Origin: PALSA-350 sp963794165
Lineage (GTDB): Bacteria > Acidobacteriota > Terriglobia > Terriglobales > Acidobacteriaceae
DNA: 64,000 nt
Reading direction: 5' to 3'
Assembly: GCA_963794165.1 (NCBI GenBank)
Contig: CAWCCT010000002.1
Span: 1 to 64,000, forward strand
Position numbers and translations under genes: made by a program. Positions 48,274 to 56,683 of the stretch are shown here, piece after piece. The stretch's first letter is position 1; each line of letters opens with the position of its first letter. The notes beneath the pieces were generated by a model. It saw only the letters and a program-made list of their open reading frames with translations, was not told the DNA's origin and did no database searches.

Positions 48274-49116
48274 TCACTGTTCGAACGCCCGCCGCAGCAG
48301 TGCAATTGACTGCGGCCCTTCCACTGGCAAGTCCTTTGTAGAAGCTTCCAGGCTGATCAGCCTGTCGTAGTGAATCTGCCGCAGCACAGCAAAAAACGGC
48401 GCGTAGTTGTATTCCTCCCACTTCAGCGGCATCACGCGGCCGTCTGGATTCGCCATGTGCAGGTGGCGCAGATGGTCCTGCACCTTAAAAATATCGGACG
48501 GGTCTTCTTTCTCCACCTGGAAGTGGTAAAAGTCGATCATCAACTGGATGTTCGGGTCGTTGACCGCGTTCACCCATGCCAGCGCCTCGGTACTGTTGTT
48601 GATGATGTTGCTTTCCTGCTTGCGTAGCGGCTCGATTGCAATCGTGATGTTGCGTGCTCGGGCTTCGGGCGCGATGCGCTTACCAAAGTCAACCAGTTGC
48701 TGAAAAGCCTCTTGCTTGGAAAATCCTTCGGGAACCTGGCGTGCCCCACCGCTGCCAAAGACCACCAGCCGCACGCCGAGGCGAGACACTCGATCGAGCG
48801 CCCGGCGTACGTATTCCATCTGGCGTTCTTTGTCGACGTTCGGTCCGGTGACTTTGATGTCTGCGGGAATGAACAAATTGGCGGACAACACCGGAAGCCC
48901 TACCTGCTTGAACTTGGCGGCGACCTTTTCATAATCGGCATCGGAAAGCGCGGCTACTTCTGAAGTGCGCACCTCCATGTAATCGAAGCCAGCGGCCTTC
49001 ACCGCGTCGATATCTTTCAGCGCTCCGCAATAGCCAATTCTGACCTTGCTACCAGACTGAGGCAGCGCGGCCAGTGCCAGGCATGCCAGCAAAGCTGCAA
49101 TCGTGGCAAACTTCAT
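48274..49116 (-). CDS. Exported sugar phosphate isomerase/epimerase-like TIM barrel
   Basis: 280-residue xylose-isomerase-like TIM-barrel protein with a Sec signal peptide (MKFATIAALLACLALAALPQ). Segments: RIGYCGALKDIDAVKAAGFDYMEVRTSEVAALSDADYEKVAAKF, RLVVFGSGGARQVPEGFSKQEAFQQLVDFGKRIAPEARARNITIAIEPLRKQESNIINN, IQLMIDFYHFQVEKEDPSDI, HLHMANPDGR and RLISLEAS. Metal-site residues of the superfamily (E in AIEPL, D in MIDFYH, H in HLHMA, E in LISLEA) are all present, so it is likely an active isomerase or epimerase in the periplasm. Substrate unknown. It is the last gene of the long minus-strand run, 37 bases after the TPR-like gene. Confidence 0.85.
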   Translation of the reverse strand: MKFATIAALLACLALAALPQSGSKVRIGYCGALKDIDAVKAAGFDYMEVRTSEVAALSDADYEKVAAKFKQVGLPVLSANLFIPADIKVTGPNVDKERQMEYVRRALDRVSRLGVRLVVFGSGGARQVPEGFSKQEAFQQLVDFGKRIAPEARARNITIAIEPLRKQESNIINNSTEALAWVNAVNDPNIQLMIDFYHFQVEKEDPSDIFKVQDHLRHLHMANPDGRVMPLKWEEYNYAPFFAVLRQIHYDRLISLEASTKDLPVEGPQSIALLRRAFEQ

Positions 49117-49153
49117 GCGCTTTCTCCGTCGATGCAGTGTATCTCAGACCGCG

Positions 49154-49765
49154 TTATTCACTGCGCAGGCGCTTGAGAGCGTCGCGCCCGCCGGGACTAG
49201 CGCCATCCACGCGCACCGCGGCCTCGAACGCCTGTTTGGCACCGTGACTGTCGCTGCGGTCGATCAGAACCTGGCCGTAGTAGTCGAGAGCGGCGGCCGC
49301 CAGCTCAGGCGGCAGCGTTCCTTTCGCGGCCGCAGCCTCAGCCCGCGGAGCGATCAAGGTAAAGTCGCTCGCGGCCTGTTCCCGGCGTTTAAAGAAGAAG
49401 GGCAGATGCCAGGTCGATGCTGCGCGAATGAAGCGGGCTTCCAGGTCGCCGGGCGCGCGGTTGACCGCCTGGTCCATTCTTTTGAGACCCTCGTTGGCCA
49501 GTCGGCGCTTATCCCAAATGGCCCACGTGCGAGCCGCATCCAGCAGTTCCAGGCTGCCGCTGTAAGCGTCGACCACTGGATCTCCCGGATAATCCCGCGA
49601 CAGGGAAGCAAAGCATGCGCGAGCCTTGTCTGCTGCTGCGCGATTCCCCTGGAGGTCAGCAAAGTATATCGTCCGGGCCTCCGCCAGTCGCTGCTCGAAA
49701 CTGGGAGATTTGGCTGCCTGAACCACCGAGGCGGTCAAGAAGAGGAATATGGCCAACACCGGCAT
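49154..49765 (-). CDS. Exported TPR-like hypothetical protein
   Basis: 203 residues; signal peptide (MPVLAIFLFLTASVVQA), then helical repeats such as FEQRLAEARTIYFADLQGNRAAADKARACFASLSRDYPGDPVVDAYSGSLELLDAARTW, KRMDQAVNRAPGDLEARFIRAASTWHLP and AAALDYYGQVLIDRSDSHGAKQAFEAAVRVDGASPGGRDALKRL. The last 35 residues are a clear TPR unit. It follows the glycosyltransferase by 36 bases on the same strand and may be part of the carotenoid operon, but nothing indicates a role there. Confidence 0.75.
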   Translation of the reverse strand: MPVLAIFLFLTASVVQAAKSPSFEQRLAEARTIYFADLQGNRAAADKARACFASLSRDYPGDPVVDAYSGSLELLDAARTWAIWDKRRLANEGLKRMDQAVNRAPGDLEARFIRAASTWHLPFFFKRREQAASDFTLIAPRAEAAAAKGTLPPELAAAALDYYGQVLIDRSDSHGAKQAFEAAVRVDGASPGGRDALKRLRSE

Positions 49766-49801
49766 AAGAATTAAAATGCTCTCCCACTAGGAACGGTTGC
49801 A

Positions 49802-50953
49802 TCACCCCATGCGATAGGCGCGTTCTTTCCAGGTGACCTGTTGCCCAGCAAGCTTGCGCAGCAGGGCGTACCACTGAAGAACGAGCAGTAGAGTCACCCC
49901 GAGTGGATGCAGCAAAGCGCTGAGCAGGGATTGACGATATTTCCAGACCGAAAGCAGGCGGGGCACAAAAGACGCGGCCAGTGCTGCAAGTATGAGCGTG
50001 CGCGCATGCGTGCTATACGAAGCAGGAGTGAAAGCCAGCGAGAGAGCGAGCAGCAACGGAAGTACCTGACCACAAAAGAGCAGCAAAGTGAAAGGCAGGA
50101 TACGAGCCGGCGCCGCCATGCCCTCGGTAGCATTCTTTGCCAGGCCCCGCCAAACCTCTGCGGCATTGTGATACATGCGGCAAGTGGCGAGATGGGTAAG
50201 GTCGGCAATATCGGTGCGCAACCCATGACGGCGGAAGAGTTGAGGCAGCAATAGTCCATCGTGCATCGTCGTGCGGATCTGCGAGTGGCCCCCGCTCTTG
50301 ACATAAGCATCGCGGCGCACCATCAGGAACTGACCGCAGCCAGCGGCGAAGCCAGGTATCCCCAGAGCACGCATACCAGCCAGCGGCAAATACGAAAGCA
50401 GCACAAAGTGAATCAGCGGCAACAGCAGCCACTCTAACGGGGTCTCCGTTTCCTGCCGCGGAAAACCGCTGACCAGGTCGGAACCGGAGCGGACCAGAAA
50501 CGCCAACATGGATACCAGCGCGTCGGGCTCGAGACGCACATCAGCATCGAGAAAGCAGAGGATCTTCGACCGCGCCTCTTTGGCCAGCGCATAGCAGGCA
50601 TGCTGCTTGCCATTCCAGCCACCTGGCAAAGGAGGCGAAGAACGCAAGCGTACGCGCGCATCCTTGAGAGCGAAGCCGCGCACGATTTCCGCTGTTCGAT
50701 CGGTTGAGCCATCATCGAGCACGACGATCTCGATTGCCACTCCGCGGGACGCGAGCAGGCTGGCAAGCGAAGCGGCAATCACGCGCTCTTCATTGCGCGC
50801 AGGGATGAGTACCGAGATAGCATCCGGCAGAACGCAGTTGCCCATTTCCGCGCAGCTGCCCGAGCCAGGCTCGCGATAGAGCAGCATGTTCCACACCCAG
50901 AGCGCGGCGGGCACAATCGCGCAGCAGAATGCGAGAGCAATAATGGCGCTCAT
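49802..50953 (-). CDS. Membrane glycosyltransferase family 2, carotenoid-type (CrtQ-like)
   Basis: 383-residue inverting GT2 enzyme with an N-terminal membrane helix and three C-terminal spans. The GT-A domain reads ISVLIPARNEERVIAASLASLLASRGVAIEIVVLDDGSTDRTAEIVRGF, then ILCFLDADVRLEPDALVSML (the DxD-like DAD) and GFAAGCGQFLMVRRDAYVKSGGHSQIRTTMHDGLLLPQLFRRHG. This layout fits glycosyltransferases acting on carotenoid acids or hydroxycarotenoids (CrtQ of staphyloxanthin synthesis, CruC-like enzymes). Its start overlaps the acyltransferase stop by four bases. Context with two CrtI-type enzymes and an aldehyde dehydrogenase supports transfer of a sugar to a carotenoid carboxylate. The precise acceptor is inferred. 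Confidence 0.82.
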   Translation of the reverse strand: MSAIIALAFCCAIVPAALWVWNMLLYREPGSGSCAEMGNCVLPDAISVLIPARNEERVIAASLASLLASRGVAIEIVVLDDGSTDRTAEIVRGFALKDARVRLRSSPPLPGGWNGKQHACYALAKEARSKILCFLDADVRLEPDALVSMLAFLVRSGSDLVSGFPRQETETPLEWLLLPLIHFVLLSYLPLAGMRALGIPGFAAGCGQFLMVRRDAYVKSGGHSQIRTTMHDGLLLPQLFRRHGLRTDIADLTHLATCRMYHNAAEVWRGLAKNATEGMAAPARILPFTLLLFCGQVLPLLLALSLAFTPASYSTHARTLILAALAASFVPRLLSVWKYRQSLLSALLHPLGVTLLLVLQWYALLRKLAGQQVTWKERAYRMG

Positions 50954-51750
50954 AAGCGGCGGATGCTTCCGTGGCTGCCTTGATAAACACGCCCGGTCAC
51001 CAGAGCCAGCACCCGCTGCCAGCCTTCATAAACACCACTAATGCCAACTCGGCCAGACAGGATAGTTTCGAAGCGAGCAGGATCGCGAAGTTTGGCCAGG
51101 GCAGCGAGCTCGTCCTGGGCAGCGGCTAAGCCGGCGCTCGCCTGGTCGGTCCACTCCGCGGCGCTATGCCGGCGTCCGTCGATAACCTCAATCGGCTGGC
51201 CGCACGATATGAGGATCTCCGGCAAGCGCTCGTTCCAAAACGTGTACTCGAACGCCAATGGCACCAGCGTGCACGCGCCCAGCCGCGATACCAGGGTTCC
51301 CAGCCCGGGACGAAAGATTGCGGGTCGAGTGCGCATGTCGGTGAAGCATCCTTCGGGAGTAAGCCAAAGAACGGAGTTCGGCAGCGAAAAGATCTTGTCC
51401 GCGGCGCGCAGAAACTGGACTGCCCCGCGCCTGGTTCCGGTTTCCAGCGGAAACAGGCCCAGTTTGCGGAGAAACGAGTAATGCTTCAGGGCAGTGGCGT
51501 CCATGGGACCATAGTGCGCGGCGGTGGGAAGAAAGTACCGCGAAACTAAGATGAAAGCAAGCGGGTCCCACCACGACGCATGGTTGGCATAGACGATCAT
51601 TGGCCCTGCCACCCTGGGAAACCGTCCACCGTTTGCCATTCGCATGGCATGGAAATGCCGGCCAATATACCAATGCAAATACTTAGCAAAAAACGACAGC
51701 AAACGCCGCGAAGGACGAACCAATCCCGTACTTTCCTCCTCCACTGCCAT
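50950..51750 (-). CDS. Lysophospholipid-type acyltransferase (CrtO/CruD-like role)
   Basis: 266-residue membrane-associated acyltransferase of the PlsC family. ATG 51750 follows AGGGAGC; an extension to 51786 is possible but lacks support. The catalytic HX4D motif is in VYANHASWWDPLAFILV, followed by YGPMDATALKHYSFLRKLGLFPLETGTRRGAVQFLRAADKI, the LWLTPEGCFTDMRTRPAIFRPGLGTL block (acceptor site) and TLVPLAFEYTFWNERLPEILISCGQPIEV. In staphyloxanthin synthesis an acyltransferase adds a fatty acid to the carotenoid-bound sugar, and its coupling to the GT2 gene suggests the same here. A general phospholipid role cannot be excluded. Confidence 0.82.
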   Translation of the reverse strand: MAVEEESTGLVRPSRRLLSFFAKYLHWYIGRHFHAMRMANGGRFPRVAGPMIVYANHASWWDPLAFILVSRYFLPTAAHYGPMDATALKHYSFLRKLGLFPLETGTRRGAVQFLRAADKIFSLPNSVLWLTPEGCFTDMRTRPAIFRPGLGTLVSRLGACTLVPLAFEYTFWNERLPEILISCGQPIEVIDGRRHSAAEWTDQASAGLAAAQDELAALAKLRDPARFETILSGRVGISGVYEGWQRVLALVTGRVYQGSHGSIRRL

Positions 51751-51775
51751 GCTCCCTAGCCCTCTAACCAATGCC

Positions 51776-51819
51776 GGGTGCCCCACATCTCGTGCTGTTA
51801 CGAGATGTGGGATACCACG
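51776..51819. repeat. Type III palindrome inside the carotenoid operon
   Basis: GGGTGCCCCACATCTCG, a short loop, then CGAGATGTGGGATACCACG. It is the same module as each arm of the long repeat at 16931-17107. It lies in the 84-base gap between the CrtI-like gene and the acyltransferase gene and could attenuate transcription or protect the upstream mRNA. Confidence 0.85.
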
Positions 51820-51834
51820 AATCTCGACCTCAGT

Positions 51835-53385
51835 CTACGCGTGAGCCAGAAGCTCTTCCGCCTGCCGCCGTGCAGAAACAGCAGCCTCTGCCCCGCGATA
51901 ATGCTGATCAAGGGCATCCGCGGCGATCCACCCGCTCATCATCACCATCGGCATTCCCGGTCCGGGATGCGCCGCCCCTCCCGCCAGGTAAAGACCCTCA
52001 ACGTCCGGACTGGCATTGGCCGGCTTAAAAGCCCCGTTCCAACGCCCATGGCTAGAAATCCCGTAAATCGCTCCATTCAGCACCTGGTATCGCTGCTGTA
52101 TATCAACTGGCGTGAGCGCGCGCTCGAAGACGATGCGATCCTCAATGTCGGTGAGGCCGGCAGTCCGCTTCAGCTTGTTGAGAATCACCTGGCGATAGGC
52201 AGGAAACATCTTCGACCAATCATGCTTGGCGCGCAAAAACGGAGTGTGCACCAGCACGTAAAGCGCATCGCCCCCCGCAGGCGCCGTGGTGGGATCGGTG
52301 ACAGAAGTGGAGGCCAGATAGCAAGTCGGGTCGGGCGCAGGCTCCGCCAGGTCGTAGATGTGGTGAAACTCCTCATGCGGGTCGTGGGAAAAAACAAAGT
52401 CATGGTGCGCCAGATGTTCGTAGCGCTGCTTGAGGCCGAGGTAGAGCACTACGCCGGAACACGCCGGCTCATATTCCCTCCGCTTATCAAAGCTATCGGC
52501 AACCGCACCGCCAATCAGCTCGCGATACGTGCGCACTGCATCTTCATTCGAAACCACGGCATCGAAGGAATGCTTTTCGCCGCTGCTCGTCTCCAGCCCG
52601 GTAACAGCTCCTCCCTCGATAAGCAATCGCGCAATCTGGATTCCAGCGTGGTAACGCACACCCAGCTCGCTGCCCAGCCGGACGAGTGCCTGGGGCACGG
52701 CCCGTGTGCCGCCCTTCGGATACCAGATACCTTGTTCTGCCTGCATGTGACCGATGGAGCAAAGAATTGCCGGTGAGTTGTCCGGTGACGAACCGACGTA
52801 CTGCACGTAGTGATCGAGCATCTGCGCCACCCGCGGATCCTTGATGAATTCGCGAATGGTTCCGGAAACGCTTTGCCCCAGGCGCATACTCAGAACATCC
52901 TTGAGCACAGAAAGCTGAAAGCTTCCGCCGATATCGAACGTGTCGCGCATGGAGCCGACCGATTTCCAGAAGAAAAACTTGTCCGAAATGCTATGCAGCC
53001 TCTGCGACAGTTCCATGAATTCGCTAAAGCGGGCGCCCAACCCTGGTTCCCTGTGCTCGAGCGAAGCAGCCATTTCGCGTTCATCGTCCTTGAGGTCCAG
53101 AATCGTCCCATCGTCAAAGAAACAGCGCCACTGCGGATCGAGGCGGACCATGTCCAGATAGTCGCTCATGCTACGGCCCGCCTCGCAGAAGATGCGCCGC
53201 AGCACCGACGGCTGAATCAAAATGGTAGGACCCATATCGAAACGGAAACCCTGCTCCTCAAGCACTGCGGCCTTACCGCCCAACCAGGGATTCTTCTCAA
53301 ACACTTCGACCTCGTAGCCGCGCGCGGCCAGCGTGCAAGCTGCCGCCAGTCCTCCTAATCCCGAGCCGATCACTGCAATGCGCAT
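51835..53385 (-). CDS. CrtI-type carotenoid desaturase/oxidase (second of two)
   Basis: 516-residue FAD-dependent enzyme of the phytoene desaturase family (CrtI/CrtN/CrtP). ATG 53385 has GGAG upstream. N-terminal dinucleotide-binding motif: IAVIGSGLGGLAAACTLAARGYEVEVFEKNPWLGGKA, then GFRFDMGPTILIQP. Middle: YPKGGTRAVPQALVRLG. C-terminal FAD signature: VEGLYLAGGAAHPGPGMPMVMMSGWIAADALD. Members of this group either desaturate C30/C40 carotenes or oxidise terminal methyl groups to aldehydes (CrtP/CrtNb). Next to an aldehyde dehydrogenase and a second CrtI-type gene, one of the pair is probably the desaturase and the other the terminal oxidase; I cannot tell which from sequence alone. Confidence 0.88.
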   Translation of the reverse strand: MRIAVIGSGLGGLAAACTLAARGYEVEVFEKNPWLGGKAAVLEEQGFRFDMGPTILIQPSVLRRIFCEAGRSMSDYLDMVRLDPQWRCFFDDGTILDLKDDEREMAASLEHREPGLGARFSEFMELSQRLHSISDKFFFWKSVGSMRDTFDIGGSFQLSVLKDVLSMRLGQSVSGTIREFIKDPRVAQMLDHYVQYVGSSPDNSPAILCSIGHMQAEQGIWYPKGGTRAVPQALVRLGSELGVRYHAGIQIARLLIEGGAVTGLETSSGEKHSFDAVVSNEDAVRTYRELIGGAVADSFDKRREYEPACSGVVLYLGLKQRYEHLAHHDFVFSHDPHEEFHHIYDLAEPAPDPTCYLASTSVTDPTTAPAGGDALYVLVHTPFLRAKHDWSKMFPAYRQVILNKLKRTAGLTDIEDRIVFERALTPVDIQQRYQVLNGAIYGISSHGRWNGAFKPANASPDVEGLYLAGGAAHPGPGMPMVMMSGWIAADALDQHYRGAEAAVSARRQAEELLAHA

Positions 53386-53401
53386 GGTGGTTTCTCCAGT
53401 C

Positions 53402-54886
53402 TCAATCGAGCCGGGCGGCCGCACGTAAAAACCGCCACAGGCCGTTCCAACGCGCAATCCAGTTGCCGCCGTGTGCGGCTTCGAGATAAGCGGCAAAGAA
53501 CGGCTGGTGACCCGGCGTGGTTGGCTTATACGCGCGAAGGTCGCGGCTACGCTGCACGAGGATGGTCTTGAGCGCGGTCATCTCCAGTAACCCCTCACGG
53601 CCGCGGGTTACGCCGAAGCCGCTCGACCTGCGGCCGCCGAAGCCGACGCGCGGATCCGCCGTGGAGACGATCAGGTCGTTGATCAGGACGGTTCCAACTG
53701 GGATGCGCGAGGCCGCCGCACGCGCTTCGGACTCCGGCCCAAAGATAGCCGCCGTAAGCGCATAGGGGCAGGTCGCGTGAGCAGCGACGGCGGAGTCAAT
53801 ATCGGGTGCCTCGAAGATGCTGAGCACGGGTGCGAAGATATCGCTCTGTGCGATGCGCATTTCCGGAGTGGCATGTGTGATCACGGCATAGCGCATTCCA
53901 GCGCCAGGCCAGTCCATCAGTACGGAGCCACCCAGACGCTGGGCATCTTCCAGCAGCTCAGCAAGCTGGGTCCGGACGCGGGCAGCAAGGTTGACCGGAG
54001 GAAGACTCTTTAGCTGCTCCAGCAGGGCCGGCACCAACTCCGGGTGGCTTCCTATCAGGAACAGCCGTCGCGGCGCCATACAAGTAGCCGAACCGTTGAA
54101 CCGCAGTCCGAAAACCACCGCAGCAACCGTACGATCCAGATCGCCGCCGGGCAACACGAAGACCGCATCGCAGCCAGAGAGTTCCATCACGGTGGGTGTC
54201 AAATGCGCCGCCGCCTGATGCAGAACCGCTGTGCCGGTGGCGACGGAGCCGGTGAGAAAAACCTTGTCCACGCCGGAAGCCATTGCCTCCGCCGCGGCGT
54301 GGGGTAATTCGCCCAGTAGTTGTAACAACGCGGGATCAAGGCCGCACCCCACCAGGACGTCGCGCAGCGCCTCAGCGGCTGCCGAACCTCCAGCCGCAGG
54401 TTTCCACAGCACAGCATTGCCGGCGGCCAGCGCCTGCAACACCTGCACCCCGGGCAGGAAAAGGGGATAGTTCGCGGGCGCTATGATCAGCACCACACCG
54501 AGGGCCTCGCGCCTCGTCTCCGCCGTGACCCTGCGCAGCCAAAAGGGGCGAGCGTGCGCGCTAACCCGTTGCGGAGCAAGAATCCAACCCGCTTCGCGCT
54601 CCAGAAAGCGGCAGGCCTCGACTAGTGGCAGTACCTCAGAGACCAGCGTGTCGGCCACGCTGCGATGCAGTGCGCCGGGCTGCTCGCAAGGAACGCTTTG
54701 CGCGATTTTCTCAGCATTTTCGGCTATGTGTTGCCGGGCACGGCGCAAAAGGGCGAGGCGCTTGCGCAAGCCCTTTTGTTCCCAGAGATGCTGCGCCGCC
54801 CGTGCCTGTCCCAGTGATGCAGGATGGGCCTCATACCCGCGCTCGATCTTCAAGGGCATAGTGTTGATTGTGCACCCTGCCGCCAT
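53402..54886 (-). CDS. Aldehyde dehydrogenase, carotenoid-aldehyde type
   Basis: ALDH-superfamily enzyme (494 aa from ATG 54886; ATG 54859 is an alternative). The catalytic Cys is in FNGSATCMAPRRLF, the general base Glu in TPTVMELSGCDAVFVLPGGDLD, and the cofactor region in VVLIIAPANYPLFLPGVQVLQALAAGNAVLWKPA and VFLTGSVATG. The C-terminus (GFGGRRSSGFGVTRGREGLLEMTALKTILVQRSRDLRAYKP) resembles the type found in carotenoid clusters. Lying between two CrtI-type genes, it probably oxidises a carotenoid aldehyde to the acid, as AldH does for 4,4'-diaponeurosporenal. The product would be the substrate for the GT2 enzyme downstream. The substrate assignment rests on context. Confidence 0.85.
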   Translation of the reverse strand: MAAGCTINTMPLKIERGYEAHPASLGQARAAQHLWEQKGLRKRLALLRRARQHIAENAEKIAQSVPCEQPGALHRSVADTLVSEVLPLVEACRFLEREAGWILAPQRVSAHARPFWLRRVTAETRREALGVVLIIAPANYPLFLPGVQVLQALAAGNAVLWKPAAGGSAAAEALRDVLVGCGLDPALLQLLGELPHAAAEAMASGVDKVFLTGSVATGTAVLHQAAAHLTPTVMELSGCDAVFVLPGGDLDRTVAAVVFGLRFNGSATCMAPRRLFLIGSHPELVPALLEQLKSLPPVNLAARVRTQLAELLEDAQRLGGSVLMDWPGAGMRYAVITHATPEMRIAQSDIFAPVLSIFEAPDIDSAVAAHATCPYALTAAIFGPESEARAAASRIPVGTVLINDLIVSTADPRVGFGGRRSSGFGVTRGREGLLEMTALKTILVQRSRDLRAYKPTTPGHQPFFAAYLEAAHGGNWIARWNGLWRFLRAAARLD

Positions 54887-54887
54887 T

Positions 54888-56438
54888 TTATGAAGCAGCT
54901 TCGTACATGGCGGCTTCGGCCAGCGCCGGGGACGCATCCCACTGGGGCTCCAGCTTCAGGTCTTCGAGCAGCAGCCGTGCGGTTATGCGGGCGGATTCGA
55001 AAATCACCGGCAACCCGCTGCCCGGATGGGTGCCGCCGCCGACCAGGTAGACACGGTCAAGATCCTCAAACCGGTTGTGCGGCCGCAGGTGAAGCATCTG
55101 CCTCAGGTTGTGCGCCATGCTGAAAGTCGATCCTTTATGCAGCGCGTATTCGGTGCGCCAATCGGCCGGCGTGACCACCTTCTCGAAGCGAATGCGGCGT
55201 TCTACGTCCTGGATGCCGATCTTCTCCAGTTGGCGCAGAGCTAAAGATCGAAAGCGCCCTTGTTCGACAGCCCAATTCACATTTCGATGCTCGTGGGTAA
55301 CCGGCAGCAGAACGTAAAGCGTACTCATCTTCTTGGGCGCTAGCGACGGGTCTGTAACGCACGCGTTCTGCACATAAAAGGACGGGTCGTCCGAAAGCTG
55401 GTGCAGTTGTTCGATATCGCGCAGGTTCTGCCGGTAATCCGCTGCCAGGTAAATGGTGTGATGAGAGACCTCGTCATAGCGGCCTTCAATGCCCAGGTAG
55501 AGCATGAAGGTGGAGCAGGAGAAGCGCTTCTTTTCGATCCTGCTGTCGGTCCAGCGGCGCCGAATGCTATCCGGCACCATGCGTTGCATGGCCTGCGCGA
55601 AGTCGGCATTGACCACCACTGCGTCGGCAGCCAGAGTTCGGTTGGCGGTACGTACCGCTGTGCACTTGCGGCCATCGAACATCATCTCTTCCACCGGCTC
55701 GTTGAGCAGTAGGTGGGCGCCCAGGTCCTCAGCGATCCGGGCCATGGCTTTGGTGACCGCGCCACAACCACCTACGGGATGAAAGACACCGTGTTCATAC
55801 TCCAGGAAAGAGAGGATGCTGAACAAACTGGGGCAGGTGAACGGTGACATACCGAGATACTTGGACTGAAAGCTGAAGCCGAGGCGAATGCGTTCGTCTT
55901 TGAAATAGCTTTGCAGGTCGGAATCGAGAGAGCGCCACGGGCGCAGGAGCGGCAGCAGCTTGAGCATGTCTAGCCTGGCCAGGTCCCGCCAGCTCTCGAA
56001 GGGCGATTCGAGAAAAGGCAAAAACTTCTCCAGCTTGTTGCGGTTGTCACAAAAGAAGCGGTGAAACCCGCGAGCATCCTCCGGGCTGAGCTGTGCGATC
56101 GCGCGCTCCATGCGCTCCAGGTCCGGAGTGGCCAGCAACTCTCCGCCTGAACCGAAGACCAGCCGGTACTGGGGATCCAGCCGATACATGGGGATCTCCT
56201 GCTCCAGGTCCCGGCCTGCGGCTGCCAGGATCTCGCGCAGCACCCTGGGGTAGAGAAAGAAGGTTGGCCCGGCGTCGAATTTGAAACCATTCCGTTCGAT
56301 GGTGGAGGTTCGGCCGCCAACCACGTTTCGGCGCTCCACGATGGTGACTTCGACGCCCGACCGTTGCAGCAAAATAGCAGCGGCCAGCCCTCCAGGACCG
56401 GCCCCGACAATAATGACTTTCTGTTTTGGCTTAATCAT
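54888..56438 (-). CDS. CrtI-type carotenoid desaturase/oxidase (first of two)
   Basis: 516-residue FAD enzyme of the phytoene desaturase family and the first gene of the carotenoid run. VIIVGAGPGGLAAAILLQRSGVEVTIVERRNVVGGRTSTIERNGFKFDAGPTFFLYP is the N-terminal FAD motif; FHPVGGCGAVTKAMARIAEDLGAHLLLNEPVEEMM and DRVYLVGGGTHPGSGLPVIFESARITARLL the middle and C-terminal motifs. It differs from the protein at 51835 (GGGTHPGSGLP against GGAAHPGPGMP), so the two are distinct subtypes and not a recent duplication. No phytoene or dehydrosqualene synthase gene is in the window, so the precursor (C30 or C40) is undecided. It starts 245 bases after hemY. Confidence 0.88.
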   Translation of the reverse strand: MIKPKQKVIIVGAGPGGLAAAILLQRSGVEVTIVERRNVVGGRTSTIERNGFKFDAGPTFFLYPRVLREILAAAGRDLEQEIPMYRLDPQYRLVFGSGGELLATPDLERMERAIAQLSPEDARGFHRFFCDNRNKLEKFLPFLESPFESWRDLARLDMLKLLPLLRPWRSLDSDLQSYFKDERIRLGFSFQSKYLGMSPFTCPSLFSILSFLEYEHGVFHPVGGCGAVTKAMARIAEDLGAHLLLNEPVEEMMFDGRKCTAVRTANRTLAADAVVVNADFAQAMQRMVPDSIRRRWTDSRIEKKRFSCSTFMLYLGIEGRYDEVSHHTIYLAADYRQNLRDIEQLHQLSDDPSFYVQNACVTDPSLAPKKMSTLYVLLPVTHEHRNVNWAVEQGRFRSLALRQLEKIGIQDVERRIRFEKVVTPADWRTEYALHKGSTFSMAHNLRQMLHLRPHNRFEDLDRVYLVGGGTHPGSGLPVIFESARITARLLLEDLKLEPQWDASPALAEAAMYEAAS

Positions 56439-56683
56439 TCGTGTTCGCTGGTGAGATGCAAGCTCGTCAAGGAAAAGCAGCAGCTTGTTGCGTATCGGAA
56501 CTCAGCCGCTCTTCTCAATTTTTCACAACCGACCCCACCGCGCTACTGCGCGTTGGCAACCGATTCCAGCGGGTTAGGAATTGAAGGGCTTCTTGTTGCT
56601 CCTGCCAAACTGCGGCAACTTAATTCGCATATTTCGCTTAACGCGCAGCCTCTTCAACCGCCACAGGAGCGGTAGGCTATGTG

